This document shows, piece by piece, positions 1-7,868 of a stretch of DNA of 64,000 nt. The translations under genes were made by a program, and so were the position numbers. The number at the start of each line of letters is the position of its first letter. Within the stretch, counting starts at the first letter, position 1. A model generated the notes under the pieces. The model made no database searches. It saw nothing but the letters and a program-made list of their open reading frames with translations, and had not been told where the DNA came from. Source of the stretch: Corallococcus coralloides DSM 2259 (GTDB taxonomy: Bacteria > Myxococcota > Myxococcia > Myxococcales > Myxococcaceae); the NCBI RefSeq assembly GCF_000255295.1, contig NC_017030.1:6980328-7044327 (forward strand). The letters are read 5' to 3'.

Positions 1-1
1 A

Positions 2-64
2 CCTTTTCGCGCCCCCCGTTCGTAAAGGCAGGGCCCGCGTTTCAAACGCCTCTGGAGCCCTGCC
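2..64 (+). promoter_or_regulatory. Structured 5' leader of the VWA gene (nested hairpin ending at the start codon)
   Basis: The 8-bp arms GGCAGGGC (27-34) and GCCCTGCC (57-64) are perfectly complementary. Between them lies a second perfect stem, GCGTTT (37-42) and AAACGC (44-49). The outer 3' arm abuts the ATG at 65 and the only Shine-Dalgarno-like GGAG (54-57) lies inside the structure, so folding could limit ribosome access. A CCTTTTCGCG motif sits at 2-11, 25 nt before the hairpin. The leader at 3781-3847 has the same arrangement. Complementarity is seen directly; control of translation is inference. Confidence 0.45.
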
Positions 65-1489
65 ATGAATCGTACGGTCCTGTTCCTCGCCCTGGCTGGT
101 GGCCTTGCCCTCACCGCGCTGGTGCTGGGCATGCCCCGCGGGGGCGGTCTCCCGCCCACGCCGCATGTCGTCGTGACGCCTCCCCCGCCCGTCACTCCGC
201 CGGGGCCGCGTGCGTCCACGGGCAGCCTCCAGGTCACGAGCCGGCTGTCGCACCCGTACGTGCCGGTGGGCCCTTCGGAGACGTACGTGACGGTGGACCT
301 CACCGGCGCGGAGGTGCCCGGGGCGAAGAGGAGCCCGGTGAACCTGGCGGTGGTCATCGACCGGTCCGGGTCCATGAGCGGCTACAAGCTCCAGCAGGCG
401 AAGCAGGCCGCGCGGCACCTGGTGACGCTGCTGCGTGACGAGGACCGGCTGGCCATCGTGCACTACGGCAGCGACGTGAAGAGCCTGCCGTCCCTGCCGG
501 CCACCGCGGGCAACCGCGAGCGGATGCTCCAGTTCATCGACGGCATCTGGGATGACGGCGGCACCAACATCAGCGCGGGCCTGTCCGTGGGCCGCACGCA
601 GCTGGCGTCCGCCATGGGCGGGACGGCCACGGTGAACCGCCTCATCCTGATGAGCGACGGCCAGCCCACCGAGGGCGTTTCCGACGAGGAGGGGCTGAAG
701 AACGTGGTGCGGGAGATCCGCGCCTCCGGCATCACGGTGAGCTCCATTGGCGTGGGCACGGACTTCAACGAGGACCTGATGCAGGCCTTCGCGGAGTACG
801 GCGCCGGCGCGTATGGCTTCCTGGAGGACGCGAGCAAGCTGTCCACCCTCTTCCAGCGCGACCTGCAGCAGGCCACCACCGCGGTGGCGCGCAACGTGGA
901 GCTGTCCTTCGAACTGCCCCCCGGCACGAGCTTGGGCGAGGTGCTGGGCTACCGCGCGCACCAGGCCGGCAACACCGTGCGCGTGGCGCTGCCGGACTTC
1001 TCCGCGGGCCAGGTGGAGCGCGTGGTCGCGCGCCTCCACGTGACGGGCACCGCTCCGGGCCAGTCCGTGCAGGTGGCGGGGCTGAAGGTCGCGTACACGG
1101 ACCTGCTGGTGCAGAAGAACGTGGAGGACCAGTCCACGCTGGCCGCGGTGGCCACCCACGTTCAGGAGGAGATCGTCCAGCGCCAGGACAAGGAGGCCAC
1201 GGTGTACGCGGCCCGGGCCCGCAGCGCGCAGAACCTCCAGAAGGCCGCGGAGGCCATGAGCCAGGGCAAGAAGGCCGAAGCGAAGGGCTACCTCTCCCAG
1301 AACCAGGCCCTCTTCGAGGAGGCGGGCGCGGTGGCGGGCGCGGCGGCGGTGGCGGCGGATCAGGCCGAGCAGAGCCGCGCGATGCAGGAATACGACGACG
1401 CGGATTCCTATGAGGCCCAGAAGGCCGCCGTGAAGAACAGCAAGGTGAAGGCGCTCAAGAGCTTCGGGCGCATGGGCTCGACGTACTGA
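65..1489 (+). CDS. Exported von Willebrand factor type A (VWA) domain protein
   Basis: A 474-residue protein with an N-terminal hydrophobic segment (about residues 4-23) acting as a signal anchor or signal peptide, then a Pro-rich linker (29-48). The VWA fold covers roughly residues 93-270. All MIDAS metal-site residues are visible: DRSGS at 99-103, Thr167 in GGTN and Asp198 in MSDG. Such domains bind proteins through a divalent cation. The C-terminal part (about 370-440) is Ala/Lys/Glu-rich and probably helical, resembling the tail of inter-alpha-trypsin-inhibitor-like VWA proteins. The start follows a GGAG at 7-nt spacing within a hairpin leader. It is monocistronic in this window; its ligand cannot be told from sequence. 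Confidence 0.85.
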   Translation: MNRTVLFLALAGGLALTALVLGMPRGGGLPPTPHVVVTPPPPVTPPGPRASTGSLQVTSRLSHPYVPVGPSETYVTVDLTGAEVPGAKRSPVNLAVVIDRSGSMSGYKLQQAKQAARHLVTLLRDEDRLAIVHYGSDVKSLPSLPATAGNRERMLQFIDGIWDDGGTNISAGLSVGRTQLASAMGGTATVNRLILMSDGQPTEGVSDEEGLKNVVREIRASGITVSSIGVGTDFNEDLMQAFAEYGAGAYGFLEDASKLSTLFQRDLQQATTAVARNVELSFELPPGTSLGEVLGYRAHQAGNTVRVALPDFSAGQVERVVARLHVTGTAPGQSVQVAGLKVAYTDLLVQKNVEDQSTLAAVATHVQEEIVQRQDKEATVYAARARSAQNLQKAAEAMSQGKKAEAKGYLSQNQALFEEAGAVAGAAAVAADQAEQSRAMQEYDDADSYEAQKAAVKNSKVKALKSFGRMGSTY

Positions 1490-1510
1490 GCGTTGGGCCC
1501 AGGGCGTGCG

Positions 1511-1532
1511 AGGGGGCATCGCCCGCCCCCCT
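1511..1532 (+). terminator. GC hairpin after the VWA gene, possible terminator
   Basis: AGGGGGC (1511-1517) can pair with GCCCCCCT (1525-1532) about 20 nt after the VWA stop. There is no T-tract, so it could equally be an mRNA 3'-end stabiliser or a Rho-assisted site. It separates the VWA gene from the purEK promoter. Confidence 0.3.
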
Positions 1533-1566
1533 GCCCGCCCGCCATCGCGACGTCGCATCTTCGCGG

Positions 1567-1596
1567 TTGACCTCCGGAATCGCGTGGCCCTATCTC
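1567..1596 (+). promoter_or_regulatory. Candidate sigma-70-type promoter of purEK
   Basis: TTGACC (1567-1572) as -35 and TATCTC (1591-1596) as -10 are separated by 18 bp, predicting transcription from about 1603. This lies 50 nt before the purE ATG. The -10 resembles the TATCTG of the promoter at 14606-14634. It also argues against a longer PurE, because an upstream in-frame TTG would fall in the -35 box. Confidence 0.45.
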
Positions 1597-1653
1597 CGCG
1601 TTCTTCCAGGCTTCACCCCCTGGAAGCAGGGCGCACTGGAGGCGCGGACAAGC

Positions 1654-2157
1654 ATGGCGGCGAGCGCGAGCACCCCGTGGGTCGGGGTCATCATGGGCGG
1701 CAAGAGCGACCTGGAGCACCTGCAACCGGCGATCGACATCCTCGCCGAGCTGCGCATCCCGCACGAGGTGCGCGTCGTGTCCGCGCACCGCACGCCGGAC
1801 TGGATGATGGAGTACGCGTCCAGCGCGGAAGGCCGCGGCCTGTCCGTCATCATCGCCGCGGCGGGCGGCGCGGCGCACCTGCCCGGCATGGTGTCCAGCA
1901 AGACGCTGCTGCCGGTGCTGGGCGTGCCCATGCCCACCACGGTGCTGTCCGGCTTCGACGCGCTGCTCTCCATCGTGCAGATGCCCAAGGGCGTCCCGGT
2001 GGGCACGCAGGCCATTGGCAAGCCGGGGGCCGCCAACGCGGCGCTGCACGCGGCGGCCATCCTGGCGCTGAAGTACCCGGAGCTGCGCGAGCGGCTGGCC
2101 GCCTGGCGCAAGGCCCGCACGGATGAAGTGCTGGCGCAGCGCGAGGTGGCGGGATGA
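1654..2157 (+). CDS. purE: N5-carboxyaminoimidazole ribonucleotide mutase PurE
   Basis: PurE (class I) converts N5-CAIR to CAIR in de novo purine synthesis, taking the product of PurK. The 167-residue length fits the family. Active-site segments are in place: GGKSD at 15-19, SAHRTP at 43-48 and GGAAHLPGM from 71 with His75. The ATG at 1654 is preferred over an in-frame TTG upstream because it follows GGAGG (1638-1642) and gives the normal N-terminus. The stop overlaps the purK start by 4 nt (ATGA), indicating translational coupling of the two enzymes, which work in sequence. Confidence 0.97.
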   Translation: MAASASTPWVGVIMGGKSDLEHLQPAIDILAELRIPHEVRVVSAHRTPDWMMEYASSAEGRGLSVIIAAAGGAAHLPGMVSSKTLLPVLGVPMPTTVLSGFDALLSIVQMPKGVPVGTQAIGKPGAANAALHAAAILALKYPELRERLAAWRKARTDEVLAQREVAG

Positions 2158-3296
2158 GCGGCCCCATGGTGCTGCCGGGCGGGACGCTGGGCATCCTGGG
2201 TGGCGGCCAGCTGGGGCGCATGATGGCGCTCGCGGCGCGCACGCTGGGCTACCAGGTGCAGGCGTTGGATCCGGACTCGGCGTGCCCGTCCCGCTCCGTG
2301 GTGGACCGCTGCCTCACCGCGTCCTTCACCGACACGGCGGCGGCCGAGGACCTGGCGCGCCAGTGCGACGTGGTGACGCTGGAGATTGAGAAGGTCTCGC
2401 TGTCCACGCTCAACGCGGTGGCCCGGCACGCGCCCATGCGGCCCGGCGCCTCCGTGCTGGAGGTGGTGCAGCACCGCGGCCGCCAGAAGGCGTGGCTCGC
2501 GAAGGGCGGCTTCCCGCTGGGCCCCTGGCGCGAGGCGAACTCGGAGGCGGAGCTGTCCCAAGCCATCACCGCGCTGGGCGGCAAGTGCTTCATCAAGTCC
2601 AGCGAGGGCGGCTACGACGGGCGCGGCCAGTACGAGGTGAAGACGGCCTCCGAGGCGGGCGTCGCGTGGAAGGAGCTGGGCGAGCGCTCCGTGGTGGTGG
2701 AGGCCGCGCTGGACCTGAAGGCGGAGCTGTCCGTGCTGGTGGCGCGAGGCCCGGATGGGCAGCTCGCGGTGTATCCGCCCGCGTTCAACCATCACGAGGA
2801 GCGCATCCTCGCGTGGTCGCTGTTGCCGGGCCCGCTGCCCCAGGCCGTTCTGACGCAGGCGTCGCAGGTGGCGCGCGACATCACCGCGGGCCTGAAGGTG
2901 GAGGGGCTCCTGGTGGTGGAGATGTTCCTCCTGGGTGACGGGTCGCTGCTCGTCAACGAGGTGGCGCCCCGGCCGCACAACAGCTTCCACTCGACGGAAG
3001 TGGCGTGCCTGACGAGCCAGTTCGAGCAGGCCGTGCGCGCGGTGTGCAACCTGCCCCTGGGCTCCGTGGAGGTGGTGCGCCCCGCGGCCATCGTGAACCT
3101 GCTGGGCGACCTGTGGTTGCAGGAGGGCGGCCCCAGGTTCGCGCAGGCGCTGGCGCTGCCCGGCGTCCGGCTGCACCTGTACGGCAAGCGCGACGCGCGC
3201 AAGGGGCGCAAGATGGGCCACCTGTCCGCGGTGGGCTCCACGCCCGAGGACGCGCTCCAGCGCGTGAAGGCCGCCGCCACGGCCCTGGGGATGTAA
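2154..3296 (+). CDS. purK: N5-carboxyaminoimidazole ribonucleotide synthase PurK
   Basis: PurK is the ATP-grasp enzyme that carboxylates AIR to N5-CAIR using ATP and bicarbonate. The 380-residue protein opens with the dinucleotide-like GILGGGQLGRM motif. It continues with the ATP-grasp core (SSEGGYDGRGQ near 160) and the metal/ATP-binding NEVAPRPHNS near 265. The start overlaps the purE stop by 4 nt. Gene order purE-purK is the common bacterial arrangement. Nothing is unusual in the active-site segments. Confidence 0.97.
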   Translation: MSGPMVLPGGTLGILGGGQLGRMMALAARTLGYQVQALDPDSACPSRSVVDRCLTASFTDTAAAEDLARQCDVVTLEIEKVSLSTLNAVARHAPMRPGASVLEVVQHRGRQKAWLAKGGFPLGPWREANSEAELSQAITALGGKCFIKSSEGGYDGRGQYEVKTASEAGVAWKELGERSVVVEAALDLKAELSVLVARGPDGQLAVYPPAFNHHEERILAWSLLPGPLPQAVLTQASQVARDITAGLKVEGLLVVEMFLLGDGSLLVNEVAPRPHNSFHSTEVACLTSQFEQAVRAVCNLPLGSVEVVRPAAIVNLLGDLWLQEGGPRFAQALALPGVRLHLYGKRDARKGRKMGHLSAVGSTPEDALQRVKAAATALGM

Positions 3297-3301
3297 CGCA
3301 C

Positions 3302-3778
3302 ATGAAGACGAACGCCGCCCGGCTCCTGGACTCGCTCGGCATCGCGTACAGCTTGCGCGACTACGACGTGGATCCGGACGACCTGTCCGCGGAGACGGTG
3401 GCCGCCAAGGTGGGCATGCCCGCGGAGCAGGTCTTCAAGACGCTGGTGGCCAAGGGCGACCGCACCGGCGTGTTGATGGCGGTGGTGCCCGGCAACGCGG
3501 AGTTGGATTTGAAGGCCCTGGCGCGGCTGTCCGGCGACCGCAAGGTGGACACCGTCCCCCTCAAGGAGTTGCAGCCGCTCACCGGCTACATCCGGGGCGG
3601 CGTCACCGCGCTGGGGGGCAAGAAGGACTACCCCGTCTTCGTGGATGAGACGCTGGAGCTGTTCGACGAGGTCGCCGTGTCGGCCGGGGTGCGCGGGACG
3701 CAGATCGTCCTCGCCCCGGCGGACTACCTCCGCGTGACGAAGGGCAAGCCGGGACCCATTTCGCGTCCGAAGGCGTAG
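3302..3778 (+). CDS. ybaK: YbaK/EbsC-type aminoacyl-tRNA deacylase
   Basis: A 158-residue protein of the YbaK family, which hydrolyses mischarged tRNAs such as Cys-tRNA(Pro). The conserved lysine lies in the EQVFKTL segment (Lys46). The GGVTALGGKKDYPVFVD stretch and the C-terminal APADYLRVT segment are typical of Cys-tRNA(Pro) deacylases. The ATG at 3302 lies 5 nt after the purK stop, so it probably shares the purEK transcript, although the biochemical link is not obvious. A longer in-frame reading from 3005 overlaps purK and is not a real start. Confidence 0.93.
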   Translation: MKTNAARLLDSLGIAYSLRDYDVDPDDLSAETVAAKVGMPAEQVFKTLVAKGDRTGVLMAVVPGNAELDLKALARLSGDRKVDTVPLKELQPLTGYIRGGVTALGGKKDYPVFVDETLELFDEVAVSAGVRGTQIVLAPADYLRVTKGKPGPISRPKA

Positions 3779-3780
3779 AC

Positions 3781-3847
3781 CCTTTTCGCGAGCCGCGCGT
3801 TCGAAGGGACATTCCCGGCCCTTGGGGGCCGTTCCCGGGGTGTCCCG
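3781..3847 (+). promoter_or_regulatory. Structured 5' leader, second copy of the 1-64 architecture
   Basis: CCTTTTCGCG (3781-3790) is followed 25 nt from its first base by a nested hairpin. The outer stem is GGGACA (3806-3811) with TGTCCC (3841-3846); the inner stem is CGGCCC (3816-3821) with GGGCCG (3826-3831). One base then separates it from the ATG at 3848. The upstream part also shares CGTTCG and AAGG-type blocks with 2-30. Stem sequences differ from the first copy while the layout is kept, which suggests selection on structure. Confidence 0.4.
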
Positions 3848-5080
3848 ATGAATGCCGCCGTGTTGCAATTCCACCACCGCGAAGCCTTCGAGCACACCGT
3901 CACGCGCGCGCTGGCGGCAGGCGCCGGAGCGGGGCTGTTGCAGTGGGTCTCCTTGCGCGTGGGGATGCCGGTGCCGCTCACGTGGGTGGTGCCCGCGGCG
4001 GTGGTGCTGGCGTGCGCGCGAGGCGACCGGTGGGACCGGGGCCTGTTGAGTGGCCTGGGATTGCTGCTCGTGGCGCTGCCCTATGGGCTGGGCCTGTCGC
4101 CCGCGTGGACCGTGGCCACGAGTGGCGCGGCCGCGGGCGCGCTGCTGGTGCGCTCCCGCCTCAACGACCTGGGCGAGGAGGGGCAGGTCGCGGAGGCCCG
4201 CCCCACGCTCGTGCACTACGGCCTGGGCGCCGTGCTGGGCGCGGGGCTCACGCTGGCGGGCGGCGTGGTGGCGAACATCCTGTCGGCGCGGCTGGCGTCC
4301 GTGGCCACGCCCACGCTGCTGGCGGCGGCGGTGGTGGGTGGCATCGTGGGGCTCTTCGTCGGACTGGGCGCCATCGCCGCGCACCTGGGGCTGACGGCGG
4401 ATCCGGTGGAGGCGCGCGCGGAGGAGCTGCTGCCCCAGCTCTCCGGTGACTTCCTCACGCTGTCCGAACGCGCGCTGTCCCTCTACCGTCAATGCGGCCA
4501 GTCCCTGGCGAAGCTGCCCCGGGAGCCCGCGCGCGAGGAGCTGGCCCGCACGCTGGCGCGCATCACCAAGGGCGCGGTGGAGCTGGCATCCGAGTGGGCC
4601 GGCGTGGAGGCGCAGCTGGAGGAGCGCGCCGCCGCGGAGTTGCAGGCGGAGCGCGAGAGCCTGGAGCGCAGCGCTCGCGCGAGCACGGACGTGGTGGCGC
4701 GCCGGCAGCTGGAGGCCGCGGCGGCGTCGCTGGCGGAAGAGGTGGAGCGGCTGGGAGACATGCGTCAGCGGCGCGAGCGCATCCTCGCGAGGCTGCGCGC
4801 GGAGGTGGCCCTGCTGGAGCGTGCGCGCGTGGCGCTCCTGTCCCTGCGCAGCGGTCAGGCCCAGCTGAAGGCGGCGGAGCTGGCCTCGCTGGCCCGCCGG
4901 TTCCGCGCCCTCTCGACCGCCCAGGGAGAAGAAGGCCAGGCGATGGACGCGGTCGCGGCCCAGGTGACGCTGACCCAGGTGGCGGCGGCGAGCGTGGCCC
5001 CGGTAACCCCGGTGGATCCGTCACCAGCAGAATCCGAGGGCGCCAAGGTGCCGGAAATCCAGCGGATTCAGGGGGAATAG
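3848..5080 (+). CDS. Multi-pass membrane protein with C-terminal coiled coil
   Basis: A 410-residue protein I do not recognise. Residues about 16-180 contain five or six hydrophobic segments rich in Ala, Gly, Leu and Val, consistent with an inner-membrane domain. Residues about 185-350 are Glu/Arg/Ala/Leu-rich and very likely long helices or coiled coil in the cytoplasm. The final 45 residues are Ala/Val/Pro-rich and probably disordered. No catalytic motif is evident. It stands alone behind a structured leader, so it is probably transcribed independently. A role as membrane-anchored scaffold is a guess. Confidence 0.7.
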   Translation: MNAAVLQFHHREAFEHTVTRALAAGAGAGLLQWVSLRVGMPVPLTWVVPAAVVLACARGDRWDRGLLSGLGLLLVALPYGLGLSPAWTVATSGAAAGALLVRSRLNDLGEEGQVAEARPTLVHYGLGAVLGAGLTLAGGVVANILSARLASVATPTLLAAAVVGGIVGLFVGLGAIAAHLGLTADPVEARAEELLPQLSGDFLTLSERALSLYRQCGQSLAKLPREPAREELARTLARITKGAVELASEWAGVEAQLEERAAAELQAERESLERSARASTDVVARRQLEAAAASLAEEVERLGDMRQRRERILARLRAEVALLERARVALLSLRSGQAQLKAAELASLARRFRALSTAQGEEGQAMDAVAAQVTLTQVAAASVAPVTPVDPSPAESEGAKVPEIQRIQGE

Positions 5081-5219
5081 GACCTGGGGAGGCTGACGGG
5101 GCCCGCCCGCCCCGGGCCCTGGGGGACGCCCGGGGCAAGCGTCCGTTTTCGATGGTGGCCCTGCCGAGTGGTCGGGGGGGACTGAAGCTTGCGCCAGAGC
5201 GCGGTACATTTCGGGAGCC

Positions 5220-6998
5220 ATGAGCCTGCCCTCCCCCAGCAAGCCCGCACCACCACCGCCCTGGCTCTGGAACGGTGACGAGCCGAGGGTCGCCACCGTC
5301 TTCCAGCCCATCGTCGATCTGCTCAGCGGCGAAGTCCTCGGCCACGAGGTGCTGTCGCGAGGCCTGGGCCCGGTGGAGTCCCCCAACGAATTGTTCAACC
5401 GCGCGCGGGTGGAGGGCTTCACCTACGAGTTGGAGCGCGCGTGCTGGACCGCGGCGGTGCGCCGCATCGCCACGCTGCCGGAGGCGCAGCGGCGCGGTCC
5501 GTTCTTCTTCAACGTCAGTCCGGACGTGCTGAGCGACGAGCGCTTTGGCGGCGCGTCCACGCTGGAGCTGCTACGTCAGCACGGCCTGAGTCCCCAGCAG
5601 CTGGTGCTCGAAATCACCGAGCGCAGCACGTTCGAGGACACGGAGCAGCTGCGCATGCTCGCGCGGCGGTACGCGGAGCAGGGCTTCGGCATCGCGCTGG
5701 ATGACTTTGGCGCGGGACACTCGGGCCTGGTGACGCTGGTGCACAGCGCGCCGGACTTCATCAAGTTGGATCAAGCGCTGGTGCGGGACATCCACCTGCA
5801 CACGTACCGGCAGCACCTGGTGAAGTCGCTGGTGGCGTTCGCGCAGCGCGTGGACGCGGTGCTCATCGCCGAGGGCGTGGAGACGTGGAACGAGCTGGCG
5901 GTGCTGCTGCGCCTGGGCATCCGGCACGCGCAGGGCTACCTGCTGGCGCGGCCCGTGAGCTCGCCGCAGCGGCCGGGAGCGGACTTCGCGGAGCGTTGCC
6001 GCGAGGCCATCCGCGCCCTGCACCACCGCGAGCACGAGGATGACGAGACGGTGGGCAGCATGATCATCCGCCCGCCGTGCGCGCCGGTGACGGCGCAGGC
6101 GGTGGAGCTGGACCGGCTCTTCCGCCGCACGCCGGGCGAGGACCACGTCGTGCTGCTGGACGGAGAGCAGCCGCAGGCGGTGGTGACGCGGCGGAACTTC
6201 TACGCGCGCTTCGGAGGAACCGCCGCCAGCACGGAGGCCGCGCTTCCGGACGAGCCGCGCGAGGCGCCGATGGTGGTGGAGGACGCGACGGCCATCACGG
6301 CGCTGGCGCGCATGGCGATGCGCCGTCCGCCCGAAACGGTCTACGACCCGGTGGTGGTGACGGACGCGAAGGGCCACTTCCTGGGCACGGTGACGATGAA
6401 GCAGCTCATCGCGCGGGCCTCGGACCTGGAGCAGCACGCGGCGACGGGCGCGCATCCGCTGACGGATCTGCCCGGCAGCCGGATGATCGAACGGTGGATC
6501 CGCGCCGCGCTCCAGGGCAGCGCGTTCACGGTCATCTACGCGGACCTGGATCATTTCGAGGCGTACAACGACCGCTACGGCTTCCTCCAGGGCGACCGGG
6601 TGATCCGCTACACGGCGAGCGTGTTGTCGGAGTGTCTGCACCTGCTGCCGGAAGGCTCGAACCTGGGCCACGTGGGCGGCGACGACTTCGTGCTCGTGTG
6701 TCCGGACGCGGTGGCGCCGGAGGTGTTGCGCACGCTCTGCCAGCGCTTCGACGCGGAGAAGGTCCCGCTCTACGGTCCGGAGGACCTGCGGCGCGGGGGC
6801 TTCACTGCCAAGGACGCGGCGGGCAACACGGTGCCGGTGACGCTGAGCCTCGCGGCAGTGGACCACCAAGGGCTGTCCGCCAACCCCCACCCCGCGGAGC
6901 TGTCCGCCGTCGCCGCGTCCCTGCGCAAGCGAGTGAAGGCCGTCTCCGCGCAGACGCACACCAGCACGTTCCTGTTCCAGCCGGGCGCGGTGAAGTAG
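5220..6998 (+). CDS. EAL-CBS-GGDEF protein (c-di-GMP turnover)
   Basis: A 592-residue soluble protein with an EAL domain first (about 25-260), then a CBS-like pair (about 285-405), then a GGDEF domain (about 415-560). The EAL domain keeps its catalytic set: Glu43 in EVL, Asn98, Glu131, Asp161-Asp162, Lys182, Glu218 and Gln238. It should therefore hydrolyse c-di-GMP. The GGDEF signature reads GGDDF (486-490), with Asp for the usual Glu, and no RxxD inhibitory site precedes it. Cyclase activity is doubtful; it may sense GTP instead. CBS domains usually bind adenine nucleotides, suggesting energy-linked control. The gene is monocistronic and its 3' end faces the repeat array. Confidence 0.92.
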   Translation: MSLPSPSKPAPPPPWLWNGDEPRVATVFQPIVDLLSGEVLGHEVLSRGLGPVESPNELFNRARVEGFTYELERACWTAAVRRIATLPEAQRRGPFFFNVSPDVLSDERFGGASTLELLRQHGLSPQQLVLEITERSTFEDTEQLRMLARRYAEQGFGIALDDFGAGHSGLVTLVHSAPDFIKLDQALVRDIHLHTYRQHLVKSLVAFAQRVDAVLIAEGVETWNELAVLLRLGIRHAQGYLLARPVSSPQRPGADFAERCREAIRALHHREHEDDETVGSMIIRPPCAPVTAQAVELDRLFRRTPGEDHVVLLDGEQPQAVVTRRNFYARFGGTAASTEAALPDEPREAPMVVEDATAITALARMAMRRPPETVYDPVVVTDAKGHFLGTVTMKQLIARASDLEQHAATGAHPLTDLPGSRMIERWIRAALQGSAFTVIYADLDHFEAYNDRYGFLQGDRVIRYTASVLSECLHLLPEGSNLGHVGGDDFVLVCPDAVAPEVLRTLCQRFDAEKVPLYGPEDLRRGGFTAKDAAGNTVPVTLSLAAVDHQGLSANPHPAELSAVAASLRKRVKAVSAQTHTSTFLFQPGAVK

Positions 6999-7868
6999 CC
7001 GGACCGAGCCTCACATCCAAGTGAGGCGCGGTTGTCCGCAGGGCCCGGTGAAACGACACGGCACGCCGTCGGGCCCGCCGCATGCCCCAGTTCCCGGCGG
7101 CCCCGTCAGCGGTGCATCGCACGAACCTGTCCAACAGGTTGCGAGGACCAGAGTTGGGGCCCACCGCCCCATCCGGGCGGCGGAAAACCTGTCCGACTGT
7201 CCGACAAGTTTGGATGCCTCGCGGCGAGAGGGCCGGCCACTCCCTCCACGCAGCGGCAACCCGTCCGGACAAGGTCGGGAGAACCTCGGATAGAGCCCCC
7301 GCGCCATCCGGGCGGCGGAAACCTGTCCGACTGTCCGACAGGTTTGGAGGCCCCAGGGCCAGAGAGGCTGCCGGTCCATCCACGCGGCCAAAACCTGTCC
7401 GACTGTCCGACAGGTTAGGCGAACCGGGGCTGAGCGCCTCCGCGCTACGCGGACGGTGGAAACCTGTCCGACAGGTTTGGAGGCCCCATGGCGAGAGGGG
7501 CTGCCGGTCCATCCACGTAGCAAGACCTGTCCGACAGGTTGGGCGAACCGGGGCTGAGGGCCTCCGTGCCACGCGGACGGAAACCTGTCCGACTGTCCGA
7601 CAGGTTTCGGCAAGCCACGCCGGGCGGACCTTCCCCTTCGCTTGAGAAGCGAAAACCTGTCCGACTGTCCGACAGGTTGGGCGAACGGGGGTCGCGAGCC
7701 CCGGCGCCAATCGGGCGGCGGAAACCTGTCCGACAGGTTTTGCTGCGTCCGACGGAAGGAGGTCCCTGGATAGTCGGGGCTCAGGTACTCGCCGTTCCTG
7801 GACGCGGTGCGGCGATGCGCCGGCCAGACCCGATGCTGTGTGACAGACCGTTTCGCGAGCGCCCTCCC
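6999..7868. other. 870-bp gene-free convergent intergenic region with a repeat array
   Basis: This stretch lies between the 3' ends of the convergent EAL-GGDEF gene and the decayed heme gene. No reading frame here looks like protein; open frames on both strands arise from the GC-rich repeats and translate to a monotonous pattern. The contents are the palindromic array at 7124-7739 and flanks (6999-7123 and 7740-7868) in which I see no further structure. Confidence 0.85.
7124..7739. repeat. Mosaic array of ten palindromic repeats, period about 134 bp per pair
   Basis: The repeat has arms AACCTGTC and GACAGGTT. Long copies (25 bp) are at 7186-7210, 7320-7344, 7392-7416, 7582-7606 and 7654-7678. 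Short copies (17 bp) are at 7124-7140, 7461-7477, 7524-7540 and 7723-7739. A worn copy is at 7258-7275. Starts are 58-72 bp apart. The intervening sequences are of two alternating families. The first begins TGGAGGCCCC (after the copies at 7320 and 7461; more diverged after 7186). The second includes GGCGAACCGGGGCTGAG (after 7392 and 7524; related after 7654). The higher-order unit is about 130-134 bp, present about 4.5 times. This resembles the BIME layout of enterobacterial REP elements rather than CRISPR. Function unknown. Confidence 0.93.

Noticed and set aside
2792..4492. Long antisense open frame opposite purK and the membrane-protein gene
   Set aside because: GC-rich codon bias opens shadow frames; Arg/His/Gln-rich translation with no domain, while the plus-strand genes are certain.
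7124..7739. CRISPR array
   Set aside because: Spacers are not unique; they fall into two related families, repeats vary in length (17 or 25 bp) and no cas gene is near.
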